From Varroa destructor (lineage: Eukaryota > Arthropoda > Arachnida > Mesostigmata > Varroidae): a DNA stretch of 64,000 nucleotides. Every line of letters begins with the position of its first letter. Positions within the stretch are counted from its first letter, which is position 1. Shown piece by piece: positions 37,816 through 49,488 of this stretch. The stretch is from NCBI RefSeq assembly GCF_002443255.2, contig NW_019211454.1, positions 7,958,248 through 8,022,247 on the forward strand, given 5' to 3'. The notes beneath the pieces are model-generated. The model ran no database searches and was not told the origin of the DNA. It saw only the letters and a list, made by a program, of their open reading frames with translations. The translations under genes and the position numbers were made by a program.

Positions 37816-39048
37816 CTATTGTAACGGTCGTGTCCCGTTAGTAACCTGTTCCGCAGTCGGTGAAGCCGTGACAGCTTCCGCTGCTAAAGGAGAGGATGGC
37901 TGAGCCGCAGTGGATAATATTCGTTGTACTTGTTGCGGATACCCAACCAAAGGCTGATTTGCAACCTGGCGGTCCGTATGGGCGTGCGTTTGCTGTAGAT
38001 AACTATGAACTGGACTCGTGGTCTGTGAATACCTCTCAGCTGGGTTTAAGGATTGTTGCTGCCCCTGAAATTGGTCTGAGGACTGGGTATCCATTTGAGC
38101 TGGCTTTGAGGATTGTTGCTGCCCCTGAGGTTGGTTTGAGGACTGGGTATCCATTTGAGCTGGGTTTGAGGATTGTTGCTGCCCCTGAGATTGGTTTGAG
38201 GACTGGGTATCTATCTGAGCTGGGTTTGAGGATTGTTGCTGCCCCTGAGATTGGTTTGAGGACTGGGTATCTATCTGAGCTGGGTTTGAGGATTGTTGCT
38301 GCCCCTGAGATTGGTTTGAGGACTGGGTATCTATCTGAGCTGGGTTTGAGGATTGTTGCTGCCCCTGAGATTGGTTTGAGGACTGGGTATCTATCTGAGC
38401 TGGGTTTGAGGATTGTTGCTGCCCCTGAGATTGGTTTGAGGACTGGGTATCTATCTGAGCTGGGTTTGAGGATTGTTGCTGCCCCTGAGATTGGTTTGAG
38501 GACTGGGTGTCTAGCTGAGCTGGGTTTGAGGTTTGTTGCTGTGTCTGAGACTGGTTCTGGGATTGGGCATACCTCTGAGCTGGGTTTGAAGACTGTTGAT
38601 ATCCCTGTGGATACAGGGACGGGGGATATGTCTGCGTAGGATACGGGGGTGGACCATACGGATTCTTGGAAGTATTCGGTGGTATGACAAACTTGGGTTT
38701 CGGATTGGCGGCTGCAGGTCTCGATCGCAAAATCGGCTTAGGTTGTATTTCCACGAAGGGACGTAATCCAGCCGAGCTGTCCGTTTGAGTTTCCGGATCA
38801 TCATCTTCGCCATGTTTCCCACTTTTAGTTTGCGAGTTGGAAAACCCATCAGAGTCTATTGCTTCGAGGACGGAGCCCTCATCAAACAGTGTCGACTTCA
38901 AGCCTTTTTTAAGGCTTTCAATTTCTTTGGGAGAGGTTTCTTGAGTTGACTTTGACAAAAATCTGCTTGTCATTGAGGACACAGGTTCCGTCAAAAGCAC
39001 TTGTTCACTCACGCCTTTCCCAAGCAACTGCTTAGTGGATGGGCTTAC
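37816..39048 (-). other. Tail exon of CD36-like gene B: Gln/Asn/Ser-rich tandem-repeat cytoplasmic domain
   Basis: A single 1,233-base exon follows the second membrane segment in phase (acceptor ttactag before GTA AGC CCA). Its start is acidic and Ser/Lys-rich, then comes a proline-rich part (GPPPYPTQTYPPSLYPQGYQ), then about nine copies of a 20-residue unit, SSNPAQIDTQSSNQSQGQQQ, with the outer copies diverged, and finally an Ala/Ser/Val-rich end. CD36 tails are normally a few to some tens of residues (66 in gene A), so this is exceptional. Composition is of the prion-like, intrinsically disordered type. The PPPY motif is a classical WW-domain ligand and might recruit ubiquitin ligases. That is inference. 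Confidence 0.85.
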
Positions 39049-42000
39049 CTAGTAATTTAGATATGGTTATAAGAACAAAAAAAAAAGCACATGTTAACAA
39101 CTATTAGGACTCACCAACACCCACATTTGCAAAAATATTACATAGCCCGGTTTGTTATATGACGCTAAACTGACTTTCGCCCGTATCAAAATCAGCCAGC
39201 ATTAACCGTCTCTAAATACGCTTACGGCTTGTCGCGATGGGAATCACTATTAGGAATTGCCACGAAATGCCTCACATTCGTTGTGCTTACCGTTTCTTGA
39301 ACTGGATCATGAGGAGCTCTTGCAAAGCATGCCACAGCGATTACGAGATTAATTAGGGCAAAAGCAAAAAACAGAAACGCCGTAACAGCGATCCATCCTA
39401 TTGGAAACCAGGCTCGTTTCAGGTAGTCGATTATATGGTCACGGTCTTTAGGCAGGCGCCACTAAAATACGAAAGACCTGGTAGAACATCTATAAACTTG
39501 AGTAAGTGCTATTAAGTATGCAAAAATGTAACTTAATTGTAAACCATCGTGAACTCTGAGATTAACTTTGACTAGCAAGATGTCAGATGCTATCAAAAGA
39601 TGGGGAACGTTGGAGGTTTCGCTAATCCTTCTCGGAAATTTCACCCTAAGTAACCTCCAACAGCAAGCTTTTAAATCAAACTGCCAATTTATGGCTTTCG
39701 TCTATAGTTGTATACAGCTGATATAGAAGCTCCTTTTGCTGGGTCTACGCTTTTGGATGAAGTGTTATCAAAATTAGGAGGTTAAGGGTCATACAGAATT
39801 TCTAAACTGTATTATTAAAACGATATCATAGTTTTAAAAATCCAATCTGACCCCCTATTATTATAGGTTTTATGACTATTGCTAGCATTATGTGTACTAC
39901 TTAAATTAAAAAAGGGGGTTAGTCCATCTCTAAGGCTTCCGTCGAAAGAGTTCAATAGTGAAAATGGTCACTGTTGCTTCTTTCAATGAACCTTCAACAT
40001 TCTCCTGGGCTTTAATTTGCCTCGTGTGAGAAAGTGAGCGACATACAAGGCGACAAAAAAGACGTAGAAAATAGGCTTACTCCATCCATAATGTCATATA
40101 ATGATTAGTGGCTAGATACATACTATTTGCTCCCAGTAAACGGGATATATAACCGGTGGCAGATGGGGCTCCTGCAGCGTCGGCAAAAGCCTAAAATTGT
40201 ACTGTACTCGACGTCGCATGTCAACTACGAATCCGCTCTTCTAAAACAGATTTTACATTAGAAGCAACATCGTATTTTAACGATGCACAATATACACCGA
40301 TACGTTACCAAGAAGCCTTGACCTAATCGGCTTAGCTGGCTGTTGATCATATAAGCCATTTAGACACAATAGGTAAGCCTAGATTTCAAAAAAACCTAAA
40401 CGTATACGATAAATGCAATGCCGCCGTATGGCATTCGTTTAAATTCAAGTAGTAAAGGAACGTTCGATGAGTTGTAAATTCAGCATTTGTAGTCAAGATC
40501 TCTTAGCATTAATTGTCCAGATGAGGACCTATTGTCGTATCCTGCAAGTTGACTTCAATATCGACAGGCACAGTGTAATGGTATTTTGACATACTAAATT
40601 AGACCTACTAAGATCTCGATCCACGACAAAACATTCCACTAAGAATAAATTTATAAAAGCAGCCATATTTGTTGTTGAATACACAACTGGACAATTGAAC
40701 ACATAATTTTTGGCATTTTAGCCACTCCCTGTTCTCATAGCGACAAAAATAGACCCCCAAATCCGGGTTAAAATTGCTGCGCTTATGCGAAACGATACAG
40801 GTTATTCGCTTTTTATTAAATGTAAATTAATGCTGGACGATCGTTCACTGAGCCTATCTGTTTTTTTGGCAGATTTTAAAGTCTGCAACCCGAACGCGTA
40901 GAAATGACCCACACTAGAGAAATTCGGGATTTGTTTGAGTACAGCTCTTCTTAAACTTATCGAAACTATCGACTTCTTGGAAAAAGTTACCGCTTGGTCG
41001 CGAAAAAGGCAGAACAGTGGATTTCCAATAAACAGAATAAGTATAAGACAAAAACGTGATCCTTTGGCGTACTTGTTTGACTACTCGAAACAATAAGAAC
41101 TCTTCGTATCGTTCTTTTTTTAGAAGACAAAGTCGAGAGTTTGTTTCTGCATTAATCAAAATAATCAGACGAGTGCAAATCTCCTATAAAATTACCTGTA
41201 ATCGGCCGGATAAGGAAACACTGTTGCACTTGAGACAGTGACAGACTATGCTGACTTACCGCATGAACATCGATATAAAAGCCATGCTCGTACTCATTTG
41301 GGGCCAGCCCGCTGATCTGCTGAGTGAGTGTTGGATCTCCATTTAAAAAGTGCGGGGAGCTCAGTATCACCTGGCTTGCGTACCTTGTGAGGTTATGGTC
41401 CTGCATATAACACAAGGTTGCATCGAAAGTTCCTTGTCTATGCGTCGGATTGGGACTATAACAGCTGAAAAGGAAGACACGAGGCAAATAAAACTTACAT
41501 ATTAATAACATTGGTGTACTCTATGCGTATTTATACAATTAACAGATGAAGATGTGAATGTGGTAAATTAGCCTTAGAGAAGTCAGCTGCCATCTCATGC
41601 TGGCCAGCAGGAGGATCTCAAAATGATTCACATCCCTCTGCAAGACCAAGTAAAGTGCTTGCGAAAATGTCTATATTTTCCACGACGTTGTCAGCGGAGG
41701 CACAGATTTTCCAAAAAGATAGCAAAAAAACAGACTTCTAATAATCCGATATTCTTGTAGATAGAACATCAATGACCGTGTGCAGCCCCATTAATGAAGA
41801 GCCGCGTTTTAGTTAGGGATCACACCGAGCTATCAAGGAGCTAGATGATACTTCTAAAAAAATAACGTGCCATTCAATAGGTATCGCAGTGGTTGAAGTT
41901 GGAAGTCCCCTTAAAAGCCGAAGAGCCATTAGAACTGACGTAGATCCTGCTACCGTTATTAACAACTGCAACAGAAGCATCCGATGGCATCGTACGAGGT

Positions 42001-44900
42001 ATTTCTGTTAACCTTCAAACTTAAGAGGTTACGCGCAGTATCAGCCTGACCGGGAATTTTATTTTTAACAATCTATGCCGATCCCGTCATCACCTATAGT
42101 TTTCCAAAGCGGCGTACCTATCCAAAGCCGGATCGCCTGTTTCACTGAACAGATCTGCAAGTGCCTTATAACGGACGATAGGCTCCCCTAAACGTAAAAA
42201 GCGATCCTTTAGATATAATCTCCACGGTTTGCACAATGATCGGCGGAAGATCTTGACGATTAATGGTGGATACAGTGTGGGTTGATAGAATTCGCCATCT
42301 GCAATAAATTACATGTTAATATTTAGAATAGGACTTTTCTGTTGTTCGAGTTGTCGAGGAATACTTGATTGGATATCAGGACTAGTAAACTTGGTAAAAT
42401 GTTTGAAACTTCATTAATTGCATGTAATCATACTGGCATAGAGTACGTATTGCTTACTTGTGCCGTCTAAGTTACTGCAAGCAGGCTTAAAGTAGTTGAG
42501 GGTTCTGAAAATGAAATTGGCCTTACGGTTTAGTAACATCGCTCTTGAAATGAACAACTAAATTACGGTAACATTACGATAGCAGTATGAAACTAGGACT
42601 TACTGCTTTTCCAGCCACCTAGTAAATAGTTGGACCGAAACACTAACAACTCGACGTTTATTTAGCGATTCAATAATATTGGCTATTTGTTCTTTTCTCT
42701 TATATCCCTGATTTTTTCGGACATTTCGGAACAAATTTTCAAGTCTAACTTTACACAATACGAAACTAAAAACAACTAACTTGCTATTTTGCCATGAATA
42801 ATAGGCGTTGGTGTCTTTGGAACGTCCACTTCGACCTGTATATACTTGATATTTTGTGATGCTTCCATTATTAGGTCGGAGATAAGAGACGAGGCTGCCG
42901 GGAAATCGCAAGATGTCCGCCCACTCGTTGTTCTCCTCATAGCTATATTAAACACGAACGGGAAGCAGTAAAAACCGACGGCAAAATTGGCCATCACCTT
43001 ACCGTAAATGTCGTTAAGCTCGATACGATTGGATTAATCGTATGTGATTTTGCCGTATAGATTATGTTCTTTTTTTTTACGAGATCTTCGAACTTAAGCA
43101 ATTTAAATCATGTCCACGCAAAAGTAGTTGATATACCGATTTAACAGTGCTACAGTTTATTTGCCCCATATGTGTACCTGACATTTGCCGCCTGCGAGAC
43201 CTGCTTGCCAACTACGATTCTTTATCACTGTCGCCGACGGCTATCAGACATTGAATTGTTTCGACAATTCCTTCACAATGTTTACAGATCATTAAATATG
43301 GTCAGCATCGGAGATAAGTTACGATGGAATACGTGAGGATATGGTCTGTCGGAAATCTTAAGGCTCATTTAACGAAGTCGGGCCCCTTCAGAATGCTACG
43401 CTTATCGAAATCTCGATACATAGTTTTCGCTTTTCACTTCAAAGAGGCTTGGAGCTGCGCCCGTTTGATAAAACTCTGATTTCAAGAGAAAAATTACCTC
43501 ATAACTTATTTAAAATTTGCGTCCTTCGGCTAGGACGAGTTCAGTCGGCATTTTTTTAAGGCGCTGTTGATTTGCTTAATCATAAACAAAGAGCAAGGGT
43601 TCAAAAGGATTCAGTATTTTGGTAGAATACAAAATCTGTTGATAATGGAAAGCCACGGCAAACATAGTAGACATGGTTAGAGTACCATCAATATGAAGTT
43701 ATGCAGGAAAAATAAACAGATTTCCTGAGTAATTAGAAATGAGTATAACAGGTAAAGAATTCGACAATTATGACCCAACAAGAACTAAAAAACTCAGCTT
43801 AAGAAAAGCATAAAAAAGCTAACTAATTTCTGCATAACTTTAAATATCGATCGGACGGGATGGGCTTTACTTGTCCCCTGCACAGAAAAAAAAAAAGTTT
43901 GTACTTAGGTTGTGTAGTTAGATTGGCGACAAATGACCACGCCTTTTACGTGAAGCTCGCCATTATCGAGACGACTGTAAAGAACGTTAACTATCACCTA
44001 ATGTGTATATATATATACACCTCTAATTATCATTTATCTATCACAAATTGGTCGTTGTCGTTCGTTTTTTGTAATCTACTCAAATGCTTCAAAATTAACG
44101 ATAGCGGTTGGCGATGCGGAACGTAAAATTTTTAATAGCGTCAGCTTTGAGCAAGTAGAGCTTTCGCCATCCTAAAATTACCTATATCACTACTGCGAAG
44201 TTCTTAATAATTCGTTTTGCTTCTGATTACCCTTCGTAGAGCAGCTTCCGAACTGTCATATTGAAAAACACCGTCATATTGCCTGAAATGTTTTTTAAGT
44301 GCGGCTTCTCTTGCAGCATATCCAACAGCGTAATGGCATAAAGGTCGATGGTAAAAATTGTATCGTCCAGAGTTCCCTTAGACATATTCGGTTCGAAATA
44401 ATAAGCGTTTACTTCAGTTGTTTCAACCAGGTCATGGTACCAGGAGCTATTTCGCTGTGTCACTGTTCTGGAACGGAAGCGTTAACAATGTTAAGATGAG
44501 TTAAAAAAAAAAAACGATGAGATTTTTTTAATAGGAACATTTGAAGTGAACTTTTAATCGTCACGGCTTTAAAAGCGTAAGTTTGTTCGAAATAACTTTT
44601 GCTCCATAGTGTGTGCTTCATATAATTTCGTATAGTAGCGTAATTTGATTGAAATTTGTGTTACTCACTTGAATACGTAGGGGCCGAGCTCGGTTACGAT
44701 GGGCCGTTTGCCTCTTAGTATATCCTCGTAATTCGTCAGGTTGAACATATAAATCGATTGATAAGTAGGCACTGGAGAATTTACGTATGCATCGTACGCT
44801 TTGGAATCTTCATCCATAGATTCAGCTACGTCGGTCATTTCCTGGTAGATGGCATAGGTCAAACTAACTATTCCGATCGGGACGAGAAAACCCACGACAG
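37816..44900 (-). CDS. CD36/SCARB-family scavenger receptor B with a long repeat-rich cytoplasmic tail
   Basis: Exons, 5' to 3': 44669-44900 (membrane segment FLVPIGIVSLTYAIY, YMFNLTNYEDILRGKRPIVT), 44231-44467 (YYFEPNMSKGTLDDTIFTID ... VRKLLYEG), 42781-42942 (GSLVSYLRPNNGSITKYQVY), 42604-42618 (15-base micro-exon), 42458-42504 (ACSNLDGT), 42118-42298 (GEFYQPTLYPPLIVKIF), 41260-41464 (GTFDATLCYMQ, SSPHFLNGDPTL, GLAPNEYEHGFYIDV), one unresolved exon, 40124-40190 (LPPVIYPVYWEQ), 39291-39461 (C-terminal membrane segment), 37816-39048 (tail, 410 residues, stop at 37816). All found junctions keep phase and no frame is broken. CD36 proteins bind lipids, lipoproteins or apoptotic ligands at the cell surface, with both termini in the cytosol. 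The first cytoplasmic exon upstream of 44900 was not found. Confidence 0.92.
38041..38580 (-). repeat. 60-bp coding minisatellite, nine tandem copies
   Basis: The period is exactly 60 bases, about nine units. Copies between 38161 and 38510 are almost identical, with divergence rising toward both ends, as expected for recent unequal crossing-over in the centre. Because 60 is a multiple of three, copy-number change would not break the frame of gene B. Confidence 0.95.
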
Positions 44901-46149
44901 CTACTCATACGAACGGAATGTGCAGGAAGTTCATTAAGTCTTGAACGATTAAAAAAAGAGTCTAACAGACTCTCGGTGTATAATAGCATCGTAAATTATT
45001 GTCGACTAATTCTAGCTGACGCAATCGGATCAATCCATTATCGATCTTATTGTGTCAGTTAAAGCGTACGACGTTGCTTTAGTTGCGACGGTTATTGCTA
45101 TGTTCGTTTTTGAAAGACAGGAGTGATTCAAGTAATGGCGCCAGCTGTTGTGATACAGATGAAGGGCACGTTTTTAATAAGCTTACACACCTAAAACTAT
45201 ACATTGAGCTTCAGGCGTACATTTCTGTCAGAATATCGAATTCAATGCAGCAAACACCTGATCGAAGCTTTAGATACTGCTTCAAGAAATCTGCACTGTT
45301 ACACAATGCATTTATATTCAGTCGGTTGGTTCAATGCACCTAGGTCACTTTTCCATTTAAGCCATATTGTCCAGGATGTCTCCATATACCAGAATGAAAT
45401 GGCTAAAATACAACGCACCTAACGGTATCTGCATAGACATTATGTTGCTCCCCTAGACGTACGTCGGTCTCGCTAGCCCGGCGATACTTCGAAACATCAC
45501 ACTTATGCTCTACGTGATAATAGCTGTCCATCACAAACACAACGTTATCTAAACGAATTCAAACGCCGCCAAAGCTACCGGAATCGCTGAGTTCAAACAA
45601 ACAAACAAATGGGCTTATGAACTAAATTATTAACGTAGAGTAGCTCATGCCAAACGAACACTGTTGTCAAGTGTTGAGTTGTGTCGATAGACATTATCCA
45701 CCTATGTGAGGTCCCTGCACGACGACCAGCGATGGTTTGAAGTGCCTAAAAAATCGTTGATGACAGGACGTCATCTCGTACCGAATATCGAAAAGTGTAG
45801 CTGAGTAGCCCGACAAGAGTACATCCTAGCTGAATGCAAAACGGTTTGTCAAGTTACCTTGCATACTATTAGAATATTAAATTGCCCGACAAGTGATCCG
45901 GATTCCTCAATTTTTTTTTTAAATTTTTAGAGCCATATTTTTAGAGCGTACCACAAATTTTAGAACGTTTTCTCTGCATCGCTTATAAGACTGGCTAAAA
46001 TTAATATTGTAATATATATAATTAATAAAAATCATAGCGAATTTGTCTACATATGCTACCAGTGTCGTTACTGACTGCTTATAACCATCATTTACCGTGA
46101 ATTTAAGACCTGAATCACTCATTAATCATTTTCAAAAGACTAACTCACT

Positions 46150-46222
46150 TTTCAACAGTAACAATGCGTCGATTGATTTGGTTCTTACGAAGTGTCCATA
46201 CGAAGCATTCTAGTGAAGTTAC
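46150..46222 (-). other. Candidate exon upstream of gene B
   Basis: On the minus strand an open stretch with VTSLECFVWTLRKNQINRR ends at a strong gtgagt donor (GAAAA|gtgagt), with acceptor-like AGs around 46210-46245. Its end phase does not fit the first found exon of gene B, so it may belong to another transcript or be chance. Confidence 0.25.
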
Positions 46223-46582
46223 ATTTTGGCAGCTGAAGATTTTTCTGTAAAGTTCAGATTTGCGCTGGCACTTTTGGTCCGCTATCAAAATCTGGTTCTG
46301 CCGTTTTTTTTCCTTGTATGGGATGTACTTTACCACGCTAATACCTACCAATATCGTTTGACGTACGTTCACGATCAAAACGTTATTTTCGAATTAAATT
46401 TAAAAAAAAATTATTTGTGAATAGTTAAAATTTAAGGTTTTTAAGCTATAATCACAGTTGACAATCACTATAATAAACAATCACTACTACAAAAAATGAC
46501 CCTTCTATATTCGTTATTATTATATAAAATATTTCGTTAAAGTGTCTGCTTTGTTATTGTTCTAGAAATAAGGCCGTTTTAC

Positions 46583-46608
46583 CATAATAATAATAATAAT
46601 AATAATAA
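46583..46608 (+). repeat. (ATA)n microsatellite
   Basis: About eight ATA units in the spacer between gene B and the Sel1-repeat gene. Confidence 0.9.
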
Positions 46609-49488
46609 GTTTTAGAAAAAAAAATCCGAACTAATTTATTAGCCCAATTTAATCATATATATGAAGGAAATCCATTTGCATCATTGCGTATCTTTAAATA
46701 GCCCTGATATAGATTTCGACAACAGCTCTGCGTCCTAACTTGCATAGGAAACGAGAGTTCGATATCAACGCTACAGAGAGTAATGCTGTTCCGTGCCTCT
46801 AGTTCATATTGCATTGACGTTACGTTAATGGAACTAATTACGGTAGCTTAACTGAGTTGTAATGGTGCGAAGTAAGAAGTTGGAGTTAACTTAGAGTGAC
46901 TAGATATTAGAGCAAAGTTCCATTATTATACATTGCTTAGCAGCATATCGTTACGAGTATTACAGTGTTGAGCTGTAGGTGGTACCTGCACAACAATGGA
47001 ATGGCGCGTTTATCTCTGCTATGGACACAACTGGTTACGAACGGAATGACTGCTGAATGCCTTTGTCAATGCTTCAATTTCTATATTGTGATTATTAGTA
47101 AACAATTAAAAAAAAATACAGACAGCCGTTAGCTTTGTATCATTTTTCAAAATAAATATAATTTCGTCTGCTTATTGTGATTTACAATTTTACGTTGTGA
47201 AAACGAAAACATGTGAGCCCTATAAGTCTGTTACGGAAAGATATATCTGTAGCACCTTGTCATCGATAAACGTTGAAATACAATTTTAAGAAAAGACCAA
47301 ATAACCGGTTTGAGTTCTATATCGGGTTAGTATTATCCATTTTATATAGAAAAAGTTTAGTAACTATAGCAATTAGAGGGGAGTAACATGTCCTTAGTGA
47401 ATAAGGTCAAACGCACAAAATGTCAAATGCATTTAATAGGCGCCGTTTTAATGCGCCATTAATAAGTAGATTAGTTGGAATCGACTGTCTGTACCTCGAA
47501 GGGTTACGACATACGCTTACTGGGTTGCAGCGTCACGCACCAGAAAATTATGGGAGCTGTCAGGCGCGACGTCCTGATTCCCTCGCCCTCCCGAGGGCAC
47601 CTCGTCCTAAGGCCACCTCAGCCAGACAGAGCCGAGTATCGAAGGTGACACGTTGTATCTAAACGTTCGCTTCCCTGTGAACTTCTGTCTTACACATCCG
47701 TACTTACCTACACATTAATTTACCTTTGTGGATTACTGCTTTTCGGTTCTATGTTAACAGTACGTGTCTGCCAAATGTGTATATGTTAACCGTTAAGTGA
47801 TAACCGTAAAAATTAATAAGTAGGTATTATAGTTATTTCACATTATTTTTGATAAGAACATCGTGGACGAGTGTGATTTATTGGGGTTCAAGCCCTGCTT
47901 GAAGCCGCGGCTAAAGTCCAACGGCTTTCTTGTCCGTGTACTAACCGGTTTAGAACACCCTGTGGTGTAGAAAACATATTAAATAACGCTGCTATACGAG
48001 GACACCATATTGTACAGTTCTATAAAAAAAGTGCTGATACATTCTTTTCATGTTACAGTTTACACACATGACGAACTTTCGACGTTTTCAGTTGCATTAA
48101 ATATTTTTTTCTACTCTGTTGTAATTTAGAAAAGAAAATCACCTAGATTATGTTTGACTTGGTAAATATGTATATAAACGAATAGAGCACAAACGTTCAA
48201 TTTTCGTAAAGGTCGAGAGCTTACGAAAACGAACCGAACCGTACGTTTTTGGCCAGCGATCTACTTTTATTTGCTTTATATGCACCAAGTTTAGATGGTA
48301 AGGATTGAGCGCACTTAAAGCTACAATAGAATGTAATGGAATAGTTCATATGTACGAACAAAAAACGTTTTCATTCAAGGTCATATAAACTTGTACGTGC
48401 TTATTACAATGACGCTATTTGAGGCATTTGTCTCGTAAAGTTCTCAAAAGACTCGCTGACTACGTGCACAGTATTTTATCATTTCGCCAGTAACTAAATC
48501 TACTTACTGTTGTAGGTATTCTAGGAATAACAATTGAAGGACATATTTGCAGGTTGTGTGACTGCGACATTGAGCGCGCGCGTATTGCGCGCCTGCCTTA
48601 GTGTCAGTAAAAGCGAAGACACGTTAGAGCTGAGAGTCATGAGGTACCCGAAGCCAAGGGTCGACCAAAAACCAATAACCTATTAGTAAATGAAGTAAGG
48701 GCGTTTACTAACTGCATTAACGTCCTTAATCTGTAAATCATCGAACGGTCCCCACATTGGGTGATCCGGACCACGATGGAGTATATTAATGAAGATATGG
48801 AAGCCCCTTCGCAAGAATTCCCCTTTCACTAAATGTGAGCGTAGGCGCTTCTCTTACGAATTGGCAAATATAGATTGATCTTGGTGAGTCAACAATGAAT
48901 CATGGCTGTATAGTTTAATGTTGTTTTCTATCAAAGCAGTTGTTACCGGCCTCCTTTGTCCGAAATATATTCAATTGCCGGCTTGTATGACCATACACTT
49001 CCGTGAATTCGACAACAGGACCTGCCTTATGGCCATATCGTGTACTTCCTACTTTTCTTTAAATAAACCATTTGGTTAATTTAAATATCCGCCAATTCAA
49101 ATACCAAACAATTGTCGGTTTTAAGGAGACTGATTAGGCATAGACCAGCAATGAAACCTACAACACTATATTGTTGGTTAATAATGGTCCTCAGTATAAT
49201 TACCCCATTATAGTTCGGTGGAAGCAGGTTGCCTATTAAACTAAAAACACACGATGTCACTCAGAAACCACCGTAAACATACATTCGTTTTATGCTGCAA
49301 GGAGCCGCCCGTTTAAAGCAATGCTTGACCACTGCCATGGAAACAGGTATAAAACTCAAAAAATGTATTTATTATTATCAAATAAAGCACTTCGTTTAAC
49401 GTTTGTTTAATATTTCGCGCGTTATCGTGCGGCTGTCATACCTTTACAGGAACAAAACGTAACTATCATCGATCTAAAATTATAAAAG

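Larger units (their letters stand above)
44901..49488. other. Spacer between gene B and the Sel1-repeat gene
   Basis: AT-rich apart from a GC-richer patch at 47560-47640 (open on the plus strand for 80 codons, Arg/Pro/Ala-rich, no match) and a GCGCGC-flanked inverted repeat at about 48575-48592. It may contain the promoter and first exon of gene B. No clear gene otherwise. Confidence 0.4.

Noticed and set aside
47560..47640. GC-rich open stretch as an exon
   Set aside because: Low-complexity Arg/Pro/Ala content, no splice signals, no similarity.
47884..47905. tRNA-like GGGGTTCAAGCCCTGC
   Set aside because: It resembles a B box, but there is no matching A box, acceptor stem or cloverleaf around it.
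48575..48592. GCGCGC inverted repeat as a regulatory site
   Set aside because: Short CG-dinucleotide run; nothing nearby supports a function.
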